A program made the position numbers and the translations under genes. Below, in pieces: positions 9,565 to 22,640 of a stretch of 54,654 nucleotides of DNA (within the stretch, counting starts at the first letter, position 1; every line of letters begins with the position of its first letter). The DNA is taken from assembly GCA_016929235.1 (NCBI GenBank), contig JAFGJD010000006.1:1-54654 (forward strand), in the 5' to 3' direction. The notes beneath the pieces are model-generated. The model was not told the DNA's origin. It made no database searches and saw nothing but the letters and a program-made list of their open reading frames with translations. The DNA comes from Candidatus Babeliales bacterium. Lineage in GTDB: Bacteria > Babelota > Babeliae > Babelales > JABCYS01.

Positions 9565-13380
<3,816 letters not shown>

Positions 13381-13461
13381 ATTTTGATGCAACATCATCA
13401 AACAGCGATACTTAATATTTCAGGAAGCTATTATTGTCCGATCTAAAAAGATGAGGCCTCC

Positions 13462-14442
13462 ATGAACAAAGACATTAAAACGTTCATCAAAAATAATCAG
13501 CTCATTAAAGACAGAGAGACCATTGTACTTGGGCTTTCAGGCGGCCCCGATTCAATTTTTCTACTTCATCTTCTTGCTGAATATTACAAAAAAGGAACCA
13601 TTAAACTAATAGGCGCACATCTCGATCATCAATGGCGGACAGATTCAGGCAAGGACACAGAATTCTGCAAAGAATCCTGCAATGAATTGAATGTTCCGTT
13701 TGTATCTGCAACAGCTGCATCATTAAATCTTAATTTGAAAAAGGGCTCTAAAGAGGAACAGGGCCGCATCATGCGACGCTATTTTCTCGAAACGGTGGCC
13801 TATGAACATAAAGCGCAGTTGATTGCTCTTGCACATCATGCGCAGGATCAACAAGAAACATTTTTTATTCGTTTGATTCGTGGAACCACGCTCAGCGGAT
13901 TGACCGGAATGAGACCACAGTATGGCGCATACATTCGTCCCCTTCTTGAAACAAATAAATCTGACATTCTCAAATATCTTGATGACCATAAAATTGCATA
14001 TCTAACTGATCCAACAAATGTATCCGATGAATACTTACGGAATCGCATTAGAAAGCGTGTGATGCCTGCACTACAAGAATGTGATTCAAGATTTGACCAA
14101 AATTTCACTCGAACAATGTACAACTTGCAAGCAAGTGAACAAGTGCTTGAGCAGTTAACATTGGGAACATTTCAACAACTTGCTAGTAAAAAAAATGATG
14201 GATATCAGCTCACCTACAAAACACTGCTACAATTACATCCGTATCTCCAAAAGCGCATTTTAATGTTCTGGATGATTGTAGAACGAGTCATCTTCACACC
14301 AACTGATACATTCCTTGATGAAATTATTCGGTTCCTACTCCAACCTACAAGCAAAGCTCATACACTGCATCAGACATGGAAACTCGTGAAAACGAAGGAC
14401 ACATGCTATATAGATCACACAGATAGCGATACAAGTCTTTGA
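13462..14442 (+). CDS. tilS: tRNA(Ile)-lysidine synthase
   Basis: Converts C34 of tRNA-Ile(CAU) to lysidine with lysine and ATP so that it reads AUA. The PP-loop SGGPDS is at residues 25-30, in an N-type ATP pyrophosphatase domain with AHLDHQWR and LAHHAQDQQETFF. The 326 residues are short for the family, consistent with a TilS having little or none of the C-terminal domain. It follows gyrB on the same strand. The 3' end overlaps the converging secreted gene by 28 bases. Confidence 0.93.
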   Translation: MNKDIKTFIKNNQLIKDRETIVLGLSGGPDSIFLLHLLAEYYKKGTIKLIGAHLDHQWRTDSGKDTEFCKESCNELNVPFVSATAASLNLNLKKGSKEEQGRIMRRYFLETVAYEHKAQLIALAHHAQDQQETFFIRLIRGTTLSGLTGMRPQYGAYIRPLLETNKSDILKYLDDHKIAYLTDPTNVSDEYLRNRIRKRVMPALQECDSRFDQNFTRTMYNLQASEQVLEQLTLGTFQQLASKKNDGYQLTYKTLLQLHPYLQKRILMFWMIVERVIFTPTDTFLDEIIRFLLQPTSKAHTLHQTWKLVKTKDTCYIDHTDSDTSL

Positions 14443-14867
14443 TCTCCGAACAACGCAGAAATAGAAAGACGCAGCTCAACAGGATCAGGCCGTCTAAAGA
14501 ACTGAATTCTCCTATATAATTCTGCAAAATGATCCTGAGAAATCGCACCCACTTCTTCCGGAATGCCGGGAGCGGAAAACCGCTCACACGCCCCTTCCAG
14601 CGCTTGAGAAAACGACCGTACATAGCGAGGGAAAAAAGGCGCATGCCTATATTCCTCATGATAGCGCACCAAGTCTTCGAGCAGCTTGTTGCATGTATTA
14701 AATACAAACGACATCGAAGAATCCGATGGTGTACGCAGTGTGGCAGCCCAGACCTGAAGGAGGGTACCATACAAATCACTTACCGATTCTTTTGCAAAAG
14801 AATCCTCCATTCCAAAACACGCTACCGGCAACAGAACCACCAATAACCCATATTTAATGCTGCGCAT
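14415..14867 (-). CDS. Small secreted protein, unknown
   Basis: Not recognised. The 150-residue product has a signal peptide (residues 1-19, MRSIKYGLLVVLLPVACFG), then a mature helical domain starting MEDSF. Two Cys in the mature part. No enzyme motif is visible. AAGG precedes the start. It is last in a minus-strand group with two or three other secreted orphans and overlaps the tilS 3' end tail to tail. Confidence 0.7.
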   Translation of the reverse strand: MRSIKYGLLVVLLPVACFGMEDSFAKESVSDLYGTLLQVWAATLRTPSDSSMSFVFNTCNKLLEDLVRYHEEYRHAPFFPRYVRSFSQALEGACERFSAPGIPEEVGAISQDHFAELYRRIQFFRRPDPVELRLSISALFGDQRLVSLSV

Positions 14868-14917
14868 CGTCTACCTTGCATATTACTTTTGTATAGGAAA
14901 TCCCGAACGTAAAATCC

Positions 14918-15580
14918 TTATAGCCTGGTATCGCCATCAGTTACATTCCGGCATGACTCAATACCAAACATAGTCCTAATTTCATGCAAGGAAAGAATCT
15001 TTTCAGGGCCCACTCTACCCTGCAACTCACAGGAAGCTTGCTGAAAACATTCTGGATATCTCGCTACCACACGCTGAAGCGCCTTTGTCATTTTTGTTCG
15101 AGCTTCCTTACCTGTCCATGCGCATGCATATGGCTCTTTCAACTTAAAAATAACTTTGCCAAGATAGCCAAATGCAGATTTGGGAATCCCACACTCCATT
15201 GCGCCGCATTGATAAAAAACACTTCTAGCAAACAAGTGCTGCACAAAAGAGTCCCCATGCAGCAAGCATAGAGAAGCGCATCTCAAAATCATCCTTGCAA
15301 ATCTCTCTCTAAACTCGTCTTCGCGGTGCTTTTCACAGTTCGCAAACGCCGTATCAAATTCACGCCACCGTAACTCTATAGCATCACACCATAAGTCGTT
15401 TTCGTGTGGCAACATGCGTGATTGAGCCTCTTGATCAGGATAGTCACTAAGCTCTGGGTGCATTGCGGGAATATCACGATTAACACGCGGATACCGCACC
15501 TGCTTTTCCATTGCGCTCGAATACGACGGTATGAACAAGATAGAAAAAATCATCAAGCTTAAGCCTATAAATCTATTCAC
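14918..15580 (-). CDS. Secreted protein, unknown
   Basis: Not recognised. The frame is open to 15706, but the start is placed at a GTG (15580). GAGAGG lies 10 bases upstream, and translation from there gives a classical signal peptide (VNRFIGLSLMIFSILF then SYSSA). The mature part begins MEKQVRYPRV and is about 197 residues, helical and Cys-rich (about 8 Cys), which may form disulfides in the periplasm. It starts 22 bases after the preceding gene's stop, consistent with an operon of exported orphans. Confidence 0.7.
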   Translation of the reverse strand: MNRFIGLSLMIFSILFIPSYSSAMEKQVRYPRVNRDIPAMHPELSDYPDQEAQSRMLPHENDLWCDAIELRWREFDTAFANCEKHREDEFRERFARMILRCASLCLLHGDSFVQHLFARSVFYQCGAMECGIPKSAFGYLGKVIFKLKEPYACAWTGKEARTKMTKALQRVVARYPECFQQASCELQGRVGPEKILSLHEIRTMFGIESCRNVTDGDTRL

Positions 15581-15602
15581 AGATACATATCCTCTCGTAA
15601 TC

Positions 15603-16025
15603 TTAGTCAACTTCCATTGCAATCGTTGGTAACACTCCACAATGCAATCCATATTCAGCATAGAAATCAACTTCCTCTTCAGCAATCTCCCACGGAGCAG
15701 GTTCAAGACCTAACCGACGACCAATGCGTTTTTGGATTTCTCTAACCCTACGATGACTACCGACAATATTCGCTGCAGGCATCAAGGCCCCTGCAAGCCG
15801 ATAAAGTCGGGAATAATGATCGTGCCGGTGACCAGCCAAACTTACCGCCGCTAATGCACAACCGATGGCATCGCACGCACGACCAATCTGACCTTCTGTC
15901 CTAGCATCTTCATATTTCTCCGCACTAACAATTCTTCGTTCTGCTTCTCTAGCATACCCTGGCACCATACCATATGAAGCAGAGAAACCGCCAAGAAGAG
16001 CGAGAACAACAAATCCCCTATTCAT
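15603..16025 (-). CDS. Small secreted protein, unknown
   Basis: Not recognised. The start at MNRGFVVLAL (16025) is supported by AGGGG 7 bases upstream. The longer open frame to 16127 lacks a signal peptide and an RBS. The 140-residue product has a signal peptide ending FSASYG, followed by MVPGYAREAERR. The mature region is rich in Arg, Ala, Gly and His, and probably helical. It lies 38 bases downstream of another secreted orphan on the same strand. Confidence 0.7.
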   Translation of the reverse strand: MNRGFVVLALLGGFSASYGMVPGYAREAERRIVSAEKYEDARTEGQIGRACDAIGCALAAVSLAGHRHDHYSRLYRLAGALMPAANIVGSHRRVREIQKRIGRRLGLEPAPWEIAEEEVDFYAEYGLHCGVLPTIAMEVD

Positions 16026-16063
16026 AATAAATCCCCTACAATATAGGTTATTAAAATACTCTA

Positions 16064-16495
16064 TTATAAAGCCAACTTTGCAAGAATTTTTGCTGCAGCA
16101 AGAGAACGTAGTTTCTCCTCTTCCCACTCCTGAACAATACTATTTACTCTTTTAAGGATTAACAGCTCGCGTACCATGGAAGCACAGATTGTCTTCGCTT
16201 CGGAAGAACCATGTAGGGCCTCACACAATCTGCAACCTTTCTCAATCATACGATCCAAGTCCCTCCAATCATCGGAAGCCACCATACGCGATACTGTTTT
16301 GTTGACCTTTTCCCTCATCCTATACACGCTAAGAACCAATTTATCATGAACGTTGCGTTGACGGATGACAGCACCACGGTCAGCCCTAGTCTCCTTTCGT
16401 GAAGACGATAAAACGCTCTCTTGATGCGATTTAGAAATACAAACGCCAACACACGTAACACATAAAACGTAGATAAAAAGACATTTTTTATACAT
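16064..16495 (-). CDS. Small secreted or anchored protein, unknown
   Basis: Not recognised. The start is chosen at MYKKCLFIYV (16495), with AGG 9 bases upstream and a hydrophobic, Cys- and Val-rich leader (residues 3-20) before a Ser-rich stretch. The ~120-residue mature part is basic and helical (MREKVNKTVSRM and later KRVNSIVQEWEEEKL). This is the first gene of the minus-strand secreted-orphan cluster 14.4-16.5 kb. Confidence 0.65.
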   Translation of the reverse strand: MYKKCLFIYVLCVTCVGVCISKSHQESVLSSSRKETRADRGAVIRQRNVHDKLVLSVYRMREKVNKTVSRMVASDDWRDLDRMIEKGCRLCEALHGSSEAKTICASMVRELLILKRVNSIVQEWEEEKLRSLAAAKILAKLAL

Positions 16496-16844
16496 AAAAA
16501 CACACCTCGCTCTATTGAGAAGTATCAAGGCTTACCAGAAGAAATCTAAGGACAAATGCACGCCCTTAGTTCTTCCATGCGCATATATAGCTATTGTGTG
16601 GTAACCGCCATTTCACAACACCCTTTGTTACTATGCAAGATACACAAATCGTAGCGTGTACTGCAATACTTAGTAACAGGCATCACTGTACAGACAAACA
16701 TAACGATGTCAATAAAATGCCATTTACAAAGCAATCTTACACATTTAAACACATTGAGCTGTAAGCATAAACCACTTCATTGTTCATTATATCCTGATCG
16801 GCTATGCTACAAAAAGATGGATGGTGTGATGAAGAAGGAAGGGA
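16496..16844. other. Intergenic region between divergent genes
   Basis: About 350 bases with no plausible gene. It must hold promoters for both the minus-strand secreted cluster and the plus-strand TonB-like gene. A possible plus-strand promoter lies at its right end (16780-16808). No RNA gene or strong hairpin was recognised. Confidence 0.6.
16780..16808 (+). promoter_or_regulatory. Possible sigma70-type promoter of the TonB-like gene
   Basis: TTGTTC at 16780-16785 and TATGCT at 16803-16808 are separated by exactly 17 bases, with the ATG 36 bases further on. The -35 box matches only three of six consensus positions, so this is a weak call. Confidence 0.3.
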
Positions 16845-17771
16845 ATGTACTCATCATATAATGATCCCCAACTCATGACATGGTTCCAAGCATCAGTGCT
16901 GTTGCACTTGATCTTTGGTGCAGGTTTGTATGTTCACTTGGAACTTACACCGCCAGTCCTTAGAGCTGAGAAACCCATTACACAAGAAGCTGCACCCGTT
17001 TTATTTCATGAAATCCCCTCAGAAGATCTGCCGCTACCAGATATGGATTCTGAATTGTTCGAACTTGCTATGAACGAAAGCTCGCATTTTGGGACAACAA
17101 AAGCGTTTCAGGAGATTCCAGAACTTGACTTAACATCAGCAACAAAAACTATAGAAGACAATCAGGAAAAACCAACAGAACAATTGATGAAACTAAACCA
17201 TGAAGAGATATCAGTTAAAACACCAGATACAACTCCAGAACCATATCAATCAGATACCATGCTGGTGCAAGAAGACACTATATCCATGCCCGAGATTCCA
17301 AAAACATTCTGGGAAGAGCGGGCCCACAAAAAATCCGCATCGCCCGTAAGTGGACTCACGCTTGCCAACCTTGCCGAAGGATTTATCGATTACGTTAAAG
17401 TCAATCGTGCAGCATCAACCGATATTAACAGCCAAGATCTCAAAACGCTTGCATACAACAATAAAATTGGATGGTATCTACAAAACTCATTTCGTATCCA
17501 CAACAAACCTCTCACACTTGCTCACCCAGTTAAAACAAACATCACGCTCTATATAGAAATTGATAAGAACGGCAATCTCCTTAATCTCGACATGCATCCT
17601 AAAACTGGAGAGAGTGAGCTAGATAATCTACTTCTCAAGGTTATCAAAAACGCTCACCCAGTACCGCCAATCCCGACACACCTCAACCGATCTACCTATA
17701 AATTCCATCTTCCGATTTATGTTGAAGCCGCACAAGGCACCCATTCGTATCATTTTACCTTTAAAGGATAA
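16845..17771 (+). CDS. TonB/TolA-like energy-transducer protein
   Basis: Probably a periplasm-spanning protein with a TonB-type C-terminal domain. The 308 residues comprise one N-terminal transmembrane helix (about 13-31), a long Glu/Pro/Thr-rich linker (about 35-160) and a globular C-terminal part (about 200-300). That part includes KTNITLYIEIDKNGNLLNL and a helix followed by VPPIPTHLNRSTYKFHLPI, which resembles the TonB/TolA C-terminal fold. No ExbB/ExbD or TolQ/TolR pair is in the window. Which motor it serves is therefore unknown. Confidence 0.6.
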   Translation: MYSSYNDPQLMTWFQASVLLHLIFGAGLYVHLELTPPVLRAEKPITQEAAPVLFHEIPSEDLPLPDMDSELFELAMNESSHFGTTKAFQEIPELDLTSATKTIEDNQEKPTEQLMKLNHEEISVKTPDTTPEPYQSDTMLVQEDTISMPEIPKTFWEERAHKKSASPVSGLTLANLAEGFIDYVKVNRAASTDINSQDLKTLAYNNKIGWYLQNSFRIHNKPLTLAHPVKTNITLYIEIDKNGNLLNLDMHPKTGESELDNLLLKVIKNAHPVPPIPTHLNRSTYKFHLPIYVEAAQGTHSYHFTFKG

Positions 17772-17846
17772 AACCCTTTAAGCGTGCGCTATCGCTATGA
17801 TATGATGGTCATGGAGCGGATACATCCGGTATCATAGGAGTGAGAG

Positions 17847-18413
17847 ATGAAGTATGTAATCGGATGTGGCATACTCGCGTATACCATAGCCATGAGTTTC
17901 CCATTAGGTGCAACTGTGTACGAAATACACATTAACCCACAGTGGGTTAAGCTAGATACTGATAGCGAAAAAGCAGAACGCTTTGGTGGTTCATGGATCC
18001 TTGCAGGAGATATTGTCTTTAAAAATAAATCACCGAATGTGATTAAACTCGACGCCTTTGATCTTCAATGGCAAGGGGCACCGCTTGAACATCTTTCTGC
18101 CACATTGTTTAAAAAAGATGAACATGACCAAATTATGCCCATACAAGAGCACGTAATCTCGGATGGCTACTGGTCTCAAAAAGAACAAACGCTTAAGTTC
18201 CGCTTTGACCAAAAATACGCTCTATCTGCTCTTAATAAATTCTATCTTGTTTTTACGGTCCCAAAGGATATAGAAGATACACTCAAAACAGGAACCTTCT
18301 CCTTAAACAAACGACATCTTCCATACCAATATCAACGAGCACTTAGAAACAAATCACTGAACCTTTCATACGCTACTATTTCTCCTAATGCACGGTTATG
18401 CACAACGGCCTAA
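17847..18413 (+). CDS. Secreted beta-rich protein, unknown
   Basis: Not recognised. The 188 residues open with a signal peptide (about residues 1-23, ending FPLGA). The mature part has alternating hydrophobic strands (WILAGDIVFKNKS, IKLDAFDLQWQG, KFYLVFTVP) suggestive of an immunoglobulin-like or beta-sandwich periplasmic domain. GGAG lies upstream of the start. It is 75 bases downstream of the TonB-like gene on the same strand, and the two may act together in the envelope. Confidence 0.7.
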   Translation: MKYVIGCGILAYTIAMSFPLGATVYEIHINPQWVKLDTDSEKAERFGGSWILAGDIVFKNKSPNVIKLDAFDLQWQGAPLEHLSATLFKKDEHDQIMPIQEHVISDGYWSQKEQTLKFRFDQKYALSALNKFYLVFTVPKDIEDTLKTGTFSLNKRHLPYQYQRALRNKSLNLSYATISPNARLCTTA

Positions 18414-18489
18414 TTTACCTAGACATTTACCATCATTCATTTTATAACTTGAGCCACACGTGATGAAGAATGAAGTAACGAGGAAATGC

Positions 18490-19854
18490 ATGGCAAAAAT
18501 AGTTATTATTGGAGCAGGCCCCACCGGACTTTCTGCAGCGTATCACTTAGAAAAAAAAGGATTCTTTGATTATAAAATCTTTGAAAAAGAACGCATGCCC
18601 GGCGGACTATGCCGATCCATTCAACAAGATGGATTCACGTTTGATTTCACAGGACATCTTCTTCATGTCAACAATCCCTATTTCTCTTCATTTTTAGAAA
18701 AACTGGTCGGGTTTCATAACCTCAACTCAATTACACGTCGCTCATTTATTTACTCACACGGCACATATACGCGCTACCCATTTCAAAGTAATCTATTCGG
18801 TCTTCCAGATGAAGTCATCGTCGATTGTATTGAAGGCTATGCAACGCGTAAAAAAAAGAAAACACAAAATAAATCATTCCATGAATGGGTACTAGAAAAT
18901 TTTGGCAATGGTATGGGAAAACATTTCTTTTTTCCATACCAAAAAAAGATCTTCTCTTATGATCTCCATAAAATATCTGCTGCATGGACTGGCAGATTTG
19001 TACCCAAGACAACATTACGCGATATCATCCGTGGATCACTCCGTGATATGCACGCCGCCTCAGTCGGATATAATGCAAACTTCTTTTATCCTAAAACAGA
19101 AGGAATCTCATTCTGGGTAAATCAAATAGCGCAACAACTTGAAAGTCCTATCTATACTGATTTTTGTGTGGAAGAAATTGATGTATCTCAAAAATGCATC
19201 ACATTCACCAATGGACATACAGAACACTACGAACACCTCATAACAACTATGCCACTTGATCGACTAATTCACTCGCTTAAAGAATCGAGCGCTATGCATC
19301 TGGAGCCAGCTGCAAACAAGTTGCTCTGCAATAAAGTAGTGAACTTCAATTTAGGCATTGCACATGCTGATGTTTCATCAAAACACTGGATTTATTACCC
19401 AGAACAACACTATCCATTCTATCGCATAGGATTCTACCATAATTTTGCAGAATCTCTCGTACCGTATGGCCATAGTTCATTATACGGAGAACTTGCATAT
19501 CTCAACGAAACACCAAAACAGATTACAGCTAAGGTAAGGCGCTCCATCAAAGAAGCAAAGAAAGTTCTTGGCATTAATTCAAGAGATATCGCAACAGAGG
19601 CTATTCTTCCCATTGAACATGCATATGTTATCTATGATTTTTGGCGCGAAAAACACCTGCCAAAAATTCATGCAACACTTCATGACCACCAGATACACTC
19701 AATTGGACGATATGGGGAATGGAAGTATGCGAGCATGCAAGAATCAGTCTTGGATGGCAAGGCTGTGATTGATCGTTTGCTCATTATCCCAGCCCAACAA
19801 GTATCATACACGCATACCATGTACGATACCCAACAAGAATACGAGGTGCAATAA
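18490..19854 (+). CDS. FAD-dependent oxidoreductase, amine-oxidase / UDP-galactopyranose-mutase-like
   Basis: A flavoprotein with a Rossmann FAD-binding start, MAKIVIIGAGPTGLSAAYHL. A second motif, ERMPGGLCRS, and the FDFTGHLLH segment resemble UDP-galactopyranose mutase and protoporphyrinogen-oxidase relatives. The 454 residues have no signal peptide. The start at 18490 is preferred over an ATG at 18460 because GAGG sits 6 bases upstream. It is followed 2 bases later by an NDP-sugar epimerase, so a role in sugar-nucleotide or surface-polysaccharide synthesis is likelier than heme synthesis. The exact substrate is unknown. Confidence 0.75.
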   Translation: MAKIVIIGAGPTGLSAAYHLEKKGFFDYKIFEKERMPGGLCRSIQQDGFTFDFTGHLLHVNNPYFSSFLEKLVGFHNLNSITRRSFIYSHGTYTRYPFQSNLFGLPDEVIVDCIEGYATRKKKKTQNKSFHEWVLENFGNGMGKHFFFPYQKKIFSYDLHKISAAWTGRFVPKTTLRDIIRGSLRDMHAASVGYNANFFYPKTEGISFWVNQIAQQLESPIYTDFCVEEIDVSQKCITFTNGHTEHYEHLITTMPLDRLIHSLKESSAMHLEPAANKLLCNKVVNFNLGIAHADVSSKHWIYYPEQHYPFYRIGFYHNFAESLVPYGHSSLYGELAYLNETPKQITAKVRRSIKEAKKVLGINSRDIATEAILPIEHAYVIYDFWREKHLPKIHATLHDHQIHSIGRYGEWKYASMQESVLDGKAVIDRLLIIPAQQVSYTHTMYDTQQEYEVQ

Positions 19855-19856
19855 TC

Positions 19857-20801
19857 ATGAACCGGCATCACACTGCACCATATCGTGATACTTCAGTCTT
19901 GGTGACGGGTGGCGCAGGATTCATTGGCTCATACATTGTTGAACGACTGGTCAGCCTTGGTGCGCGTGTAACTGTATTGGATAACTTTGCCACAGGAACC
20001 CACAACAATATAGCACATCTTCACGGCATAACGGTCATCGAAGGCAGCGTAACGGATATACAAACATGCACATACGCTGTCGAAGATTGTAAGTACGTAT
20101 TTCATCTTGCGGGATTTGTATCGGTACCCGATTCTATGACAAATCCTACACAATGTCATGCAACCAATGTCACAGGAACAGTGAACATCTTAGAAGCATG
20201 TCGTCATGCATACGTTAAACACGTGATGCTCTCATCGTCATCGGCAGTGTATGGAAACCTATCAGGTGCATGCACAGAAACCTCACCTTGCAATCCAACG
20301 TCTCCGTACGGGCTAAGTAAGCTCATAGCAGAAAACTACTGTCGATTGTACTCGAAGGCATTTGGTCTCAAAACAACGTCGCTACGGTACTTCAATGTGT
20401 ACGGATCTCGCCAAAATCCACATGGTGCATACGCAGCAGTCGTTGCCAAGTTCACAAAACAACTCAAGGCAAATGCACCCATTATTGTATACGGAGATGG
20501 AACACAAACACGAGACTTCATCCCTGTTGCACAGGTAGTAGACGCGAATCTCACACTAGCACTTGATCCTAATGCAGATGGTGATGTGTATAATATTGCA
20601 ACTGGACGCAGCGTAAACCTTCTTGAATTGATTGAACAACTTAAACAAGAGTACCCCGACTCAACATCAACGGTATCATTTGAGCCTGCACGCAAAGGCG
20701 ATATTCTACACTCACAAGCAGATTGCACTAAGTATCATACCAAGCTCAAATCGTTATCGCATAGACATACAGAACAGCTAACTACATCCGCATATCAGTA
20801 G
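19857..20801 (+). CDS. NAD-dependent epimerase/dehydratase (NDP-sugar type)
   Basis: An extended short-chain dehydrogenase of the UDP-glucose 4-epimerase kind. The 314 residues show the NAD-binding TGGAGFIGS (17-25), an LDNF motif at strand 2, the catalytic YxxxK as Y151-K155 (PYGLSKLIAEN) and the Ser/Thr of the triad in MLSSSSAVYG. RYFNVYG is the substrate-binding stretch typical of the family. It begins 2 bases after the FAD enzyme's stop, so the two form an operon. Whether it is a true galE or another hexose epimerase cannot be told. Confidence 0.88.
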   Translation: MNRHHTAPYRDTSVLVTGGAGFIGSYIVERLVSLGARVTVLDNFATGTHNNIAHLHGITVIEGSVTDIQTCTYAVEDCKYVFHLAGFVSVPDSMTNPTQCHATNVTGTVNILEACRHAYVKHVMLSSSSAVYGNLSGACTETSPCNPTSPYGLSKLIAENYCRLYSKAFGLKTTSLRYFNVYGSRQNPHGAYAAVVAKFTKQLKANAPIIVYGDGTQTRDFIPVAQVVDANLTLALDPNADGDVYNIATGRSVNLLELIEQLKQEYPDSTSTVSFEPARKGDILHSQADCTKYHTKLKSLSHRHTEQLTTSAYQ

Positions 20802-20865
20802 GCGCCCCTGTCATTTATGCTACTAGCAGGATCTAGAAGCTTATAGCGACGCCTCTTTGGAGGGC

Positions 20866-20893
20866 TTAACCAACAAAATCGTTCTGGTATACT
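20866..20893 (+). promoter_or_regulatory. Possible dnaJ promoter
   Basis: TTAACC (20866-20871) and TATACT (20888-20893) are 16 bases apart, 45 bases ahead of the dnaJ ATG. The -10 box is good and the -35 box weak. No CIRCE-type inverted repeat was seen here. Confidence 0.3.
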
Positions 20894-20938
20894 TATATAT
20901 AGGCACAATCTTATAATTCCTAACATTCTAGATGGTAT

Positions 20939-22081
20939 ATGAGCAAAAACGACTTTTACGACGTACTCGGCATTTCCCGTTCTGCCTCAAAAGACGAAAT
21001 CAAAAAGGCATACAAAAAGCTAGCGCTTAAGTATCATCCTGACCGTAATCCAGGGAATAAAGAGGCTGAGGAAAAATTCAAGGAAGCCGCCCATGCCTAC
21101 GAGGTTCTTTCCGACGATACCAAACGTAGCCGCTACGACCAGATTGGTCATACAGGCTACGAGCAACAAACATCTGGCGGTGGCGGCTGGTCATCAACAG
21201 ATATGAATATGGACGACATCTTCGAGCAATTTGGAGATATTTTTGGGGGAATGTTTGGTGGCGGACGCCAACGACGCTCCACTCGTAAAGCCGGACCCGT
21301 ACCAGCTCGTGGGCACGATCTCGCTAAAGAGGTCACAATCTCACTCAAGGATTCATATCTAGGGACCAAAAAAGAATTTCAGTACTATCACTTTGTCGGC
21401 TGCTCAACCTGCAATAGTAAAGGGCTTCAAACCGGAACCTCAGTTAATAGCTGTCCACAATGCCAGGGTTCTGGCCAAATTACTTATCGCCAAGGCTTCT
21501 TTGCATATGCACAAACATGTAATGCATGCGGCGGAGCTGGTTATACTATCCCATCACCATGCTCGGCATGTAAAGGGCAATCACGCGTTCAAAAACTCGA
21601 TAAATTTTCAGTAACAATACCAGCCGGTGTTATCGATAGTTCTGAATTGCGTATCATCGGTAAAGGCGATGCAGGAGTCTATGGTGGTTCCGCAGGAAAC
21701 TTATTCATAAAAATAACCGTTCAACCAGATAAACATTTCAAGCGTGTTCGTGATGACCTTGTATGCAACGTTATGCTCACATATCCACAGTTGGTCTTTG
21801 GCAGTCAGGTAGAGATTATGAGTCTTGATGACGAGAAGCACACCATCAAAATTCCTCAAGGATGCCCTGTCGGTGAACACATCATTGTACGTGGCAAAGG
21901 ATTCAAAAATCTTCGTACAAACGTATACGGCAATCTTGTCGTAATTACAAAATGCGATATTCCCAAAAAACTCGATGTTTCAACCAAAGCAACATTATCC
22001 AGATACTCAGAGCAACTTGGCACAACCGTCAATGATAAAGATGGTGGTATTGTTGGGTTTTTTAAAAAGTTTCTTGGTTGA
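20939..22081 (+). CDS. dnaJ: Chaperone protein DnaJ
   Basis: Hsp40 co-chaperone that stimulates DnaK ATPase and delivers substrates. The 380 residues contain a J domain with HPD at 33-35 and a Gly/Phe-rich linker (about 78-110). The zinc-binding region has four CxxCxGxG-type repeats (CSTC, CPQC, CNAC, CSAC, about 150-215). The C-terminal substrate-binding domains follow. The third and fourth repeats are slightly irregular, but all eight Cys are present. No clear Shine-Dalgarno sequence precedes the ATG. dnaK and grpE are not adjacent. The gene converges on a secreted orphan with 2 bases between the stops. Confidence 0.96.
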   Translation: MSKNDFYDVLGISRSASKDEIKKAYKKLALKYHPDRNPGNKEAEEKFKEAAHAYEVLSDDTKRSRYDQIGHTGYEQQTSGGGGWSSTDMNMDDIFEQFGDIFGGMFGGGRQRRSTRKAGPVPARGHDLAKEVTISLKDSYLGTKKEFQYYHFVGCSTCNSKGLQTGTSVNSCPQCQGSGQITYRQGFFAYAQTCNACGGAGYTIPSPCSACKGQSRVQKLDKFSVTIPAGVIDSSELRIIGKGDAGVYGGSAGNLFIKITVQPDKHFKRVRDDLVCNVMLTYPQLVFGSQVEIMSLDDEKHTIKIPQGCPVGEHIIVRGKGFKNLRTNVYGNLVVITKCDIPKKLDVSTKATLSRYSEQLGTTVNDKDGGIVGFFKKFLG

Positions 22082-22083
22082 CC

Positions 22084-22596
22084 TCAGTCAGGATTCTGTA
22101 ACCTAACCAATTCCTGAGCCAAAATAGCATGCTGCATCTCAAGTGCCGATAACCGCTGGATCAATTTTCTTTTTGCATCTAACACAGCTGCTCGAGTTGT
22201 CATTGATTCTGATTCTTTTATAGCTCTTACTTGCCCTTCAAGCGATCTGATCGTTCTACTGATTTCTACTAAAGACGTTGTCAACTTATCCTGATTTTCG
22301 AGAACTCCAAGAAGTGATTTTACACGAGCAGGAGTTAACTCATAAACACCCTTGCGTTGCTTATTAAGATTCCAGATCGCACGAAATACAATGTCACATG
22401 CACAGACCATCAATCCAACAAAACTTAACGTTTCAAACAAAGAACGACCTTCGCATTCTTCCACTGCATTCTCAATATTATCTTGAAAAAATACCTCGGC
22501 CTCAGTCGGCGGAATCCCGCCATCAATAACAGCCTCCACATGCACTATTGAGCTAAAACACAAAAACAGTATAGTTATAAAACGTAATCGTTTCAT
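22084..22596 (-). CDS. Small exported protein with coiled coil, unknown
   Basis: Not recognised. The start at MKRLRFITIL (22596) is supported by AGGG 8 bases upstream. A frame open to 22623 adds 9 residues ahead of the leader. The 170 residues have a signal peptide ending about VHVEA, a second hydrophobic segment (about 55-72, LSFVGLMVCACDIVFRAI) that is probably membrane-embedded, and a C-terminal coiled coil (about 90-165). It is divergent from the next small secreted gene, with 44 bases between starts. Confidence 0.7.
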   Translation of the reverse strand: MKRLRFITILFLCFSSIVHVEAVIDGGIPPTEAEVFFQDNIENAVEECEGRSLFETLSFVGLMVCACDIVFRAIWNLNKQRKGVYELTPARVKSLLGVLENQDKLTTSLVEISRTIRSLEGQVRAIKESESMTTRAAVLDAKRKLIQRLSALEMQHAILAQELVRLQNPD

Positions 22597-22640
22597 TATG
22601 TACACCCTTTTTCTTACCATCATGATGGAGGCAACATAGC

